NCBI GenBank assembly: GCA_013397455.1
Contig: VYZB01000337.1
Span: 107,554-171,553 of the forward strand
Direction: 5' to 3'
Length of the DNA: 64,000 bases
DNA from: Crotophaga sulcirostris
Lineage: Eukaryota; Chordata; Aves; Cuculiformes; Crotophagidae
Position 1 is the first letter of the stretch. Each line of letters opens with the position of its first letter. The notes below the pieces were generated by a model, which did no database searches, was not told the origin of the DNA, and saw nothing but the letters and a program-made list of their open reading frames with translations. This document shows positions 12,301 through 24,300 of the stretch, one piece after another. Made by a program: the position numbers and the translations under genes.

Positions 12301-15300
12301 TTATTACTGATGCCTTTGTTTGGATTCCTTCTTTTAAAAAGTAACAGTGAAATAACACTTTAAAAAGAAGGTAACCAAGCCTGAATGCTTGAAGCCCAGT
12401 CCAGCTGATATTGCAGGATTAGCAAAACTTAAAATTACTTCATCTATATGCCCCGATAAGCATTCTATAAGTAATCTGACTTCAAAAGTAACTGGGACAT
12501 AGGAAAGGTGAGAAAATAATAAATAATTTATCACCAAGTTGACCCAAAAAAGTTTTTGTCCTTGTTAGCCTGTGCATTGTAGCTCTTTTACAGTTGCTGA
12601 AATGGGCTATTGTGTCTCTGCCACTGAATCCAATTTAATCTGCTGGAGCACAGCCTGTCACAACTTTTTGCTTGCTCTTTCGCTCTACTATTCTGATTTC
12701 CACAAGATTCAGACTGACTATTCCTATGTTTTTTAATATTGATTTTATCCCCCCCCCAACATTTGGGTAACACAGAACCCTAGGGAGAACTGCAAAAGAG
12801 CCAATACCACTATTGAGGCAGACATGTATATATTTTACATATATTCTTAAGAATATGCATGTAATTAATATCTTTCTATGTGTCCTTTATTATGTTTATG
12901 AATTAGAACATGTAGTCATGCTCTGAGTATCCATATCCTACTCATTTCAGCTGGTTCATCCAGAACTCCTGCTACTACAAGCAATATGCTTACTTGTTTG
13001 GGAACTATTAGAGTATGAAAAATACAAAAATGAACATTCAATCTCCAAAAGTAAAACAGATTTTTGAGGTCACCTTAATACATACCAATACTGAGTAGAT
13101 GTGCAAACATCTATAGACTGGAGAAAAGTCTACAAGGTCTTGTGCAGTTAAAACCTGAAGAAGAAAAGGGAAAATAAAAGCATATAAAGCATAAGAAGTA
13201 TATAATCTGCAAAATGTGATACATCACCAACAGAACTTGTCCCCTTAGTAAGGACCCAAAAATGGATGGGTCCTATCCCAAAAGAGTGAATTAATTGCTC
13301 AATTGTCCTCTCCCTTTTTACTACAGCACTAGATTTTATTTGTGTTACAAGACCAGACTCCTTATCATTATGTTTTCAGAGCACCACATTTAAAGGTCTA
13401 AACACTTTCTGTTTTATTCAGTTTATGAATACTGAGTATTTAACAGCTGAAACAGTTCTAACATAAGCTCAAGTCCTCAGCAAAGAAATGTTGGCTTTAG
13501 CAATAGCAAAATACTCTAGTGGGCCACATATAATTTACAGTGGGCTGGTAATAATATAATGTAAATTGCGACTGAATTCCAGAATAATTACAAGTTCTAT
13601 CCAATTGAATGTCCCTAAACATGATGCTAAAGCTAGTACAAATACAACTAATATTTTGCCACTACTTTTTCCCCCTACAATGTTGATTTGGACTGGTGTC
13701 CCTTGAAGATGTTCCCTGGTTATTCTTTAACTAACACTGGCCATCTACAGTTAGCGTACTGCAAGTTTTGCTCAACAAACCTACAAAATTCACTTGAATA
13801 AAACACACTGATTTAGTATAACATTACCTCTTCTTCATGTTCATCATCATCTTCAAATGTTCGCTTCAATGTAATTTCATTCTTATTTTCCAAAATTCTG
13901 CTTCTACCTAAATGCATATTCCGACCATAGTTTACATTATTCTGCTTCTGAAGAGTGGTACTAAAGGTTTTCTGCTGCTGTGCCTGTTTTAAAAGTAGTA
14001 CAAATAAAGCGGGATGCAATGCAAATTTCATCACTGATGAGTATACACTATGACATGAAATCAGGTGGTACTATTGAACCCTATATAATTGCAAGATGTG
14101 CATTCTCAGCCTACAGTGATGATTTTGTCAAGAAAGGATCTGGGATGATAAATGAGTTCAATAACTAATTTTGGCATATTTTTTTCCTCATCTCCAGAAT
14201 GCAATTTAAAAGGTAGAAAAATAAAAAAAGTAATAAAAGCTTCTAGCTCTTTGTCTGCTGTCTTCAGTTCAGCCTTAGTGAGTGATCAGCCGTAGAAGCC
14301 AAATGCACTATATTGTCCCTACTTCTGGAAGAAAGGCAGCAAAGTAACACATCATAATCTTGCAATTAAGTTTCATTTATAATAATCAATGCTTCATTTT
14401 ACAAGAACCTTGGATGACAAAATGGCAACCCAATCCGAACTCCAACCAACAAAAAGTCAAATCACAACTTTACTTGCTCTCCAAACAAATTTTAAAAGCA
14501 TGAACTGCTTTAAAGCTTGCCCAGTATCAGTGCTTTGAAGTGGCAGATTATTTAGTGATGGAACAGGCAAGGGCTCAGCTGTGCCGACTCTCCTCCTGGC
14601 TCTCACCTAAGTACTAGGTTGTTATCTCAACACTTCTTTTAGCCTTACTCATCCTTGTTGACTGACCACGTAGGCTGCCTTTTGTTTTGCTGTAGTAGTT
14701 GCTGAGTTGGTTACTGTCTAGGAGTTGACTACTCAAAGTATTTCACAATTTTGTGCAACTTGAGACACACAGCATCTCTCCTTCCTTTCCCTGGGATGAA
14801 ACATATTTCCTCTCTAGGACACAGGTACATATTTGGAAAGAAATTTTGATGCTACGGAGGTGTCACACTGCTGTTTCCTGTTAGCCAGGTACCATTAGAT
14901 CTGACAGCTTGATGTCCAGAAGAAATTAGCCAAGATGTAAGCAAGCACTTCACAGCTCTCCATCTTTACTGCTGGCTGTAAACCTTAGACAAATCTTTTC
15001 CGCTAACCTAAGACTCAACACTGACATTTTCAGCAGACAACAGGACAGAAGTCATCCTATTAGTTCAGCTTACCTGCTTCATAGCAGTTTCCCCAATTCT
15101 GTCAGAATGCTTTCGAATACTCTCTAAGAAATCCTTGAGATCTGACATGGATATTTCTTTTATTTCTTCACGCAGTTTTGGAAGATTTTCTATCATTAGC
15201 TGGCAAAACCGGTATTGGCTAACTCTAGGAAGATACAGATTTTCTAGTTGTTCCATTGTTTTTAAAGCAGAATAGTATCTACAAAGAGATGAAAATCAAA

Positions 15301-18300
15301 TTATGTACCTTCTTATAAAATGTAATAAAATACTCTTGTCAAATATAGGATATCAATATCATGCATGCAAACAACATACATCTAATGAAATTACTCTATT
15401 CTTAGAAAAAGTAATAAACAAAAGGTCATCCACATAATGTTTTAGTTTGGAAAAAAAACAGTGAACTGTCAGAGCAACTCAGTCAAGTCAAGATTTGAAG
15501 TAGGCTCCTACAGTATTAGCTGTTCTGGTCAATATCACATGGGGCAGCCCACAAAAGGGAGGCACTAAATTCAGCAATTATCTCCCCTTCTAGATCGAAT
15601 TTATTAGGATTGTTCATGAGTTCGTCTTTCTGAAACACAAATTGCCAATCACGCAACATGGCAGTATATGCATCAAACAATGAAAAAAACCTTGGAAAAG
15701 TGTGCCTGCATGTATCTGCTTTCTTTAGGTATATTTGAATATATACACACAAGCATTAAGGTCAGAGGGTTTATAAAAACAACCCCAAAAAACAACCAAG
15801 TTTCAATAATTCATTCTATTCTTTCACGTTCTGTTAGCCTGCAGACTATTTGTAGTAGAAATATGGAAGACATGAACTGAGAAGGGGAAAAAACAGAACA
15901 CCAAGAAATACTTCCTCTCATGTCCATACACTGCACGGATGTTGTGCAATACATTCGTAACTATGTTGTGACATTTTACATAAGGGACAATGAGTATAAA
16001 TAAATACTCAAGTTAAAAGCATAAAAAGTGACGTACGTGCAAAATAAATTAAAAAAAATAAGAAAGACTCAAACAGTTTTGACAACAGAAAGCTACCAAA
16101 TACTGAGACATCAACTCTACCTCTTACTGTAGTTATTTACCTGTCTTCACTCTATGTTCTCTTATAGATTATAGAGGCTGTGGGGCCAAGATTTACTTGC
16201 TAAAACCATTTATCAACTTCAGGCCTGTAGCATATAAGTAGAATTTTGATACTTTCAGCTAACTTAGAAAAACATTTAAAGAAGGAAATTTTAATTGAGA
16301 GAAATTGGTTTTCCATGCTTGCTCTTAGTAGAAAGATGAACAACACAAGGAGGCAAATCAGAGCTGAGTCAGGCTCCTATATGCCTGTTCCTGAAGTTAA
16401 TACTCTTCTCTATTTCATTTTCACATATCACACAAGCTCCTAAGGCAGAATGCTCGTGAAAATTTTTACTTTATTGAAAAGATGAAGCAAAATAGAAGTG
16501 GGTCAATTCTGAGATAGACAGCTAAGCTAGGAAAACAGTAAACAGAAACATCATGGTCAACAAATCTGTAATGTCAACAATATTTTAAAGAGAGGTACAG
16601 GAAGCAGGTTAAACATGAATAGGACAGCAATCAGTTGTAGACGTGACAACAATTTTCCTTTACGCAGTATTCTTACCACCCACTCAGCCCAGGAAGTTTT
16701 TCTAAAAATGCATCTAGTTTGGCCTATTAGAACAGAATAAGGTGAACCAATGCCTTCTAGCTTGGTCTTGAGTGGGAAAAGCAGAAAAACTGAGATCAGA
16801 CTGATTTTAACTTGCTGTTAACTGCAACGCTTTCTTTCCACATATACAGGGTAACAGCCTTTGCCTGTTTTTAGCTTTTTGTACTATAACTGTAGTTCCT
16901 TTTTCTTCCTGAAAGCCCTACACAATCAGTAGTAGAAAATTGCCATGTCATTTAGAAAGGGAAAAGCTAAATATAAGCGAAGTCCCTTCAAACGTTCAAG
17001 AAAACCTGGAAAAGGGCCTTTTCCAGTTCTTTTGCTTCTGGACGTTACTTTGTAGCTACAGTCCAAACTGAAATACAGTTAAAGCTGCTGGCTCCCCTTC
17101 AGTAGACAAGCAAGAATACTTCAGTCATAACTTCGTGTTCCATTCTGAAATAAGCATAATGTTTTGAATTTTCTACAATTAAGACATTTCTAAGCTAACA
17201 ATTCAGCATGGCTGGAGGATGGGAAAAGTCTTCCCTTTTATTCCAGAACACAACAGTTTTCAGGAAACTGCAAATAAAGAGGTTTCAAGTGTAAATTAGG
17301 AACTCTTGTTTATTATATAACTGGTTTATATAAAATATACATAAGGTGACTGGAATGCTGCAGATAAGAAGGGGTCTGGGGATTTCATGTGTGGGGGCTT
17401 TGTTTTTTTTAAGTAGTAAATAACCAAGAGTGCCACCATGGTGAGACTTCTGGGGAATAAAGCAATAATAGCATCAAAATAGTATAAAAGGTTTTTATTT
17501 AAATTATACGGATCATCTTATCAGAACACTGTTAGTTCATCTGGAAGGTTTTTGACTGTTGTCTCCAAGATGAGTTTACATAATCCATTTTAAATCCATT
17601 CTAGAGTCCCTTACTAATTATATATATATGGAGCTCGAGACCTTGCCCTTTTAACATCTGTTCTGATAAAGCACTGAAGTCTTATTAATTTGAAGGTCAT
17701 CTGCAAGTCAGCATCTAAACTAAAAAGTTTTGCGTATCACTTCATGGAATGATATATTCGTATATTTTGCTTTAAAAACATTCCACAGATTTAACTCAAT
17801 GCTGAAGATTTTGACAACAATATTATTAGTTCTCATCATATATTATCAGCCACCTAAGGTGAAGGCTGCCCATTTTACTACAAATTATAAAGAAATATCT
17901 TCAATGTTATTTTTATCATATAAATATAGCATATAGCACTCTATTCTTCTGAGTTCATCCTGTAAGAGTATGTTCCCCAATGCAAAATTTATAACGTAAG
18001 CTTTGAAACTGAAGACACAAGTTTGAAATATCAATAAACGTCATATGATAATACTGGTCAGAACTGATCCATCTTGTCATTAGAACCAGAAAACCATAAG
18101 ATGGATTTCACTAAAAATACCAAAATGTGAAAATGTAAGCTTTTAAAATCTGCAAGAAGAAGGACTGGAAAAAAAAAAAAACAACAAAAAAAAAATCCAG
18201 AAGATTAATATTAGTGTTTTGCATCATCTTATTCTATAATTGAGCTGGCGTTTTACAAACTGCCCAAGTTACAGGGACAGAGTAGTCAGGTCTGTATTAC

Positions 18301-21300
18301 ATTTTGAAACTTCAACACACCAAAAATCCAAAATGAAAAGAAAGTGAGCATTACTTTAGTGTAGATGAAGTATTAAGTTATGTTTTAAATGACAGAGAGA
18401 ACTTCTAAGATTTTTCTCAGCCAAGTGGAGGCAGTTAAAAGAAACAGTTAAACTTACTAAAAACGCCCCACTAAGTTAAACTCAAGCAATCAAGTAGCTA
18501 CACAGAACAGGAGCAAGATGAACTCAAAGGCTATGCATTTTACAGAGAATAACACATTTGTACACAAGTCTCTTGAGTAAAGAAACTTATAGTTATGTCC
18601 CAAAATTTCCTGCTCAAAAAACAAGAGGAGAGACAATAACCTTAAAATTCTTTATTTATTTTAATTAAGGAAACAAACTTAATTTACAAAGAAAAATTCT
18701 CAGACTTTTTTGCTTCCCTCAGAGGCAAATAGTGTAAATTCCTGCTTGCTAAATTTTCACTGAGTAAATATTTAACAACTTCTTGTACTCTACCAAACAA
18801 ATTCATTTATATTTATTTATATTGGAATATTTCAATAATACTGTGGAAAAGTCACATTCACAGAGATCTTGAAGATGATCTATTGAAATTGCAACTATTT
18901 ATTTATTCATCTTCTTCTAAATCTAGTTGCATTAACAATTCTAAACCTACATTTAAACTTTACCATTACTTACTTACTTTAATTTTGTCAGTTGCCCCAA
19001 AGGAGCACAAACTGAGATCAAGGTACTACTGACTCTGAAACTTCTGTAAAAGTGAGCCAAGAGCTCAATATTTCCGAAAATCAGATTAAAGAATTGCTGT
19101 GTGAAAAGACCAAAATCTGTGCAATACCTTTCTCATTCATAATGATGTGGTAGGAGGGTTTTTTTTAAATAGAAATTATCAAATACATAGGGTTGTCAGA
19201 ACGGTGAGAAAGCAAGCAGCTGACAGTTCAGTATCAAATATATATTTTTATGGGTTTTTTTTTACAGATACATGGTGGTACCCATATTTGCAGTTGGTAA
19301 TATCCAGTGCTTCATTTTGACAGGGTTCCAAAACAATGCACAAAACCAAAATCAAATCACCATCAGTTTTAACTGTTGCGATATCCTTCCATACAAACAT
19401 GGGTAGAACCAAATTATATAAATTATGAAGTTTTCCTATTTGCATTCTTTATGTCTTAAGGCGTATTTGAAAGATTGTAAGGTTTATGCAGAGAAAGGCT
19501 GCATGACTATCACTGTTAGACTTCGTAACCTAAATAACTAATCAACTCTGCCTTTCCCACAGTTCAGAAGAAAGCTTTATAGTGAGGTCAGAAAACAAAT
19601 CCAAGTCTTCTAGGGCACAAAGCTCACTCTTAAAGACCATAAGCTTTCTTTAGTCCTTCTAACAGTAGATTTGAGACGGTTCAGCAACAACCTTAGCAGA
19701 TTAATTTATTTAATTATTTTTTGTGTATGTTGGTTTGGGAGGGGGGTTTGTAATACTCTTTGTGGAAGAAGACTGGCAAAAACACCAGTTCTAACAGTTC
19801 CAAATTAGACCACAATCTCTTGAAGCAGTTGAGACCTTTCTCCAGAAACACATATAAAAATCAAAACACGCAGGCCACAATAATAGAGCTGAAGAAAATG
19901 TGTGGTGTTCTTATCTCTGACTTCAAATTAAAGATCTAAGTAGTTCAGTCTAAATGCATAACCCCAACGAGGTGTTCTGGAGAGCAGTGGAGAAACCACC
20001 GCTCTTCCCTGTGCTTCCTCAACAAAGACTTTAAACCCTTCATAACTCTTTCCAGCCAAATGTGTCTGTTTGGAACAGCTTCTGTCGTTACTTCCTCTCC
20101 CAACTATAGTTCTTGTCAACTTATGTTATATATGGCTCAGGAGACAAATAAATAGGATATAGAGCCTTTCACCTCTAGGTCATAGGTTCAAATGTAGCCC
20201 ATGTTCACGGGGACCAAAAGTTGCTATCAACAGATGGCTTTTTGAGCTCCTCAGTAAACCTCCATTTCATCTGCATGAACCACTACGTATTCCAGACCCC
20301 AAATCCTGCATTATCTTAAAACCTGTCTGACATGGAGAAAAAGAATTTAAATTCCAACCTTTACCCTAAAACAACTGTCCCCCAAAAATATAGAATATTC
20401 TCATTTCCTTCTTCCCTTCCGTTAAACATTAAACATTCATAGTGGAAGACTAAGACAAGGGAGTAATGAAAATATTCTAAAAGGTTGAAGAGAAAGTCAA
20501 AAGACAACAGGTCTTTTTTTAGAAGACCAATGAAAGTTTTGCTGCATTAACAAACCTCAGTGAAGTTTTATGAGAATTATCTTTGCCTAAAATAAACATT
20601 CCTCACTGTTCTGCTAAGAGAAGGATTCTGAATGCTCCTCTCTGACTCTTTCAGGAGAGCTTCACAGCAAAACTCAGGAAGGTCAGTTTTGAAATTCCTT
20701 GTACCTGCACATATCAGCTATCAGGTCTTTGCACTGATGCTATGGTTGTCCTTGCTATTGCTCAATTATTTAGAGATGAAGGCCAGGACACAGTCACTCT
20801 TTGGATCTGTTGCCTTCTAAGGGACAAGGAAATTAGCTTTCGAATTACCTGCAAGTTCCACGGGATAGCCACCTCTAGGCTGTATTACAGGGAGTTGCAA
20901 GTCACAAGCAAAGCAGTAAGTGTAGCTAGCTAATGAAAGAGATATGAGCTGGAGTAGTAGCCTGCAGCAGAGTCTAAAACTCCTGCACCCCATGTGATTT
21001 CAAGGTATGGTACATCAAAGCTATGGCATCTCTCCTTTCCCTTAGATCTTTTTATGGTATGACAGTGACATGTCCAAACCCCTCAATTCAGTATATTGTC
21101 CTTTGACTTTTAAGACTTTCTGTCTGGCAACTCCTTCCACAGAAAAACTATCAGATCTGAATCTCTTAAATAATAGAAATTTAGGTCCAGATATGAAGAG
21201 TACTGACAATTTCTCAGAAAGCGCATCAATCATCAGTGGACCTACAAAACTACTCACAAACATGGAGTCAAAATGCTAAAAGCCATCTGCAATTTGATCT

Positions 21301-24300
21301 CACCTAAGTCATCTCTCCACGATGAAACTAGGAATTATAACTTCCCTTGCAATTCTAAAACTGGAATGCTGCTTGTCTTGCCTGACAGAGCAAGGGAATG
21401 CAGAATGCAGGCCTTGGTCCCAGCACCTCCATATTTTCAACACAAAGCACAGCATGCTCTACCGAGGGCCTCGCAGAAGGAAGTGGTACCATTCAGACAG
21501 CACACCCTGCAGTCTGTTCTCTGACCAGAGCAGCAAGGGCACTGGACTGTGTACATCCTTCGGCTGAGCTGCTCCAGGAGCTCTGCGACAACACATTGCT
21601 AGTTACTCTAATCAGATGTCAAACCAGTTCAAAGCAAACAGTGTACAGCAGTCAAGTTGATAAAATCTACCACACTGGTTCACATCTAGCAAATTTTGAT
21701 TGTAGTAAGAGATAGCATAGCTATTAGGTTATTCTTAAAGCTCTTATATTTCTGCAGAACTCTCAGACAGCATGTGTGTACAGGTATGGGGTAGTTGATA
21801 TAAAGATCCACCAGATTTGCTGTGATGTTGATTGATCTGATGTGTACAGTAGATCAGACACACTTTGGACATGTTTGCACGGAGCCTTTAGAGCCCATTT
21901 CCTCAGACACAGTGGCAGTTTATGAGGATTTTCAGACGTCCAGTGGTACAGCAAGAGGTGCTGGCTACCCAGACAAACAGTCCAAAAGTAAATCTAGATC
22001 ACAGAGTAGCCTGTAGACACCTGACTATGCATAGCCAGTTCCAAATGGAAATGGTCAGATCCAGACAGACTTGTTCAGAGCAGCTCGCTGTGGCAGTGCC
22101 GGCACACAAAGAGGCAATGACAATGATGACAAATGCAGCAAGGGAAGACAGAGCAATTGGTTTGACTGAGACTGTAAGAAAAGGAGGGAGGGATGATGGT
22201 AGAAATGATGCTGTAGAAAGCAGGAAGAAGAAAACAGCAGCAGTTGTATTCCTGGAGTGGGTGTGTATGAGGTGCAAGGCAGCAGCAGTCACCCCGTGGG
22301 ACGGGACAACAGCTACTGGAGGGCAGGGGCAGCCAAGCTGACACAGAAAGAGAACAGAGGATATTGAGGTTACAGCAGCAGTGAGCAACTCTCTGAGAAG
22401 GTGGAAAGTGAAAGCACACCAGAGAAAGGAGCAACTAGTCAGGCACCAGTTAGAAACCACTATTCTAGAAGTTTATTTTTAGTTATAGTTTTATTTTTTT
22501 TAAACGAGTTTGTTTGTCACAGGGAGAGGAAAATACTCTGCAAAGATCTTTACTCCCTATGGATCTTGCTTCTTAAGTAGTTTTAAGTATTACAAAAAAT
22601 ACATTCTACTTCAAATATACAATCGCAATTTCACTGCATGTCATGTTTATTTAAGTAAACATTATTTTTCATGGTAATCACTAAGTTTCTAGAAGTTTTT
22701 ATATTTAATACGACATTTGTTCACTTGCAGTGCCATGCCTGAAACACAGACAAGGCATTATGAAAAGACAACTTTCATACCAAACTAAAGGACTTGTAGT
22801 CTAGAGACTATTTGCTTCTCTACATTAGTGTTTGCTGTTCTATCAGTTTATTTACAAAAGTTGTATTTTACTCATAGAAATAAGTTCACTCACCTTTTTA
22901 CATTCATCTGTTCTTTTAGTTTGCTGTACATTTCCAGAACTGCATAAAAACAAGCAGATTAACCCATCGATCTTATTGTGGCTTTAGTTAATGAAAGAGG
23001 AAAATATATATTGTAAAGGACAAAATAAATCATAGAAAAGGATGTGCTAAATTTACCTTATTGAATTCCTACTGTAGCATAAATGTGATAAAACTAGCAA
23101 AAACAAAATGCTAGAATGCAGCTAAGAAAAAAAAACTGAACTCTTAAAACAGCTTTTAAATGAAAAAGAATTATGATTAAACAAAACAGTAGACACCACA
23201 TATATCAAGTACATTCATTCACTTACTACATAACTTCATCTGCATTACCAGTCTATGACCTGTCTCCACTAAATGGCAACAGTACCACCTACTGTACTCC
23301 TAACAAGTCAACAACAAATCTTCACAAACAAAACTTCTCAAATCTGTTAAATCTGTTTTACAACAATACTATGAACAGGCCAAAATCCTTATAGAGTTGT
23401 GTGCAATCCTACAATATTACTTTTCTGAAACATCATTTAGAGTCCTTACGTTTTATTAAAAAAAAAAAAAGCCTGTAATGGCATAGAACTAAAAGTATAA
23501 TGTGAAAATAGAATTGTTAGTATTTGCCATATAATTAAAAAAAAACCCTCTTAAGCAACAAATTAATTATTTATCACATGAAAAATACTACTTAATTTAA
23601 AGCTGCATGTGGCTACGTTGTTGGCATCATTTATATCTGGCTCACTATCTTCTCACAAAGTGGCATAACTGTACGATGCCAAATACTGTCAAAGATATGG
23701 AATCTACACATGGACATCTTTTTAAAACCCATTAATTATCTTGTTAAAATAGATGTTATAGGACTCCAATTTAAAAAATAAAATTATTTTGTATTTTGGC
23801 TATCGTTGCTTACTTTATTTAACCTACCATCATATTTAGCTGTAGGTCACTCACCTGGAAGACACAACTGTAGCTTTTCCACGACTGTTGTAATATTCCG
23901 TTGCTGAACTCTACATCGGATTATTTCCTCTGTTTGGGCTATCACCTTAGAGATTTTTTTTAAAAAAGAAAGAAAAATCACAATTAAATTATGCAAATAA
24001 AATTCGTTTGCTACTAATATTAATAATGCCCCTATAGGGAGCACCATTTTCTCACCTCTTTCCCAGCATCCTGAAGCCTTCGGTTGGTATCAGTAACTTG
24101 GACCTTAAAAATAATTTCACCTTTGTTAGACAAATATGCATATATTGCCCTGATGTGACTGCTCACCCTTGTAATCAGATCATGCTTCATGAGAAACTTA
24201 GAACAAAGAAATGCAAATTCAAATTAACTCTACAGCTTGAACTTGAACTTTTGATCGCAAAGGGCTTTTGTTAACTTCAATTACTTATGACAGTTCTTTC

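Noticed and set aside
20125..20215. Functional tRNA gene
   Set aside because: Box-like motifs are present but there is no complementary acceptor stem or clear anticodon arm.
21999..22460. 153-codon minus-strand frame in intron 5
   Set aside because: Low-complexity hydrophobic translation of a purine-rich plus strand, overlapping frames on the other strand, no domain.
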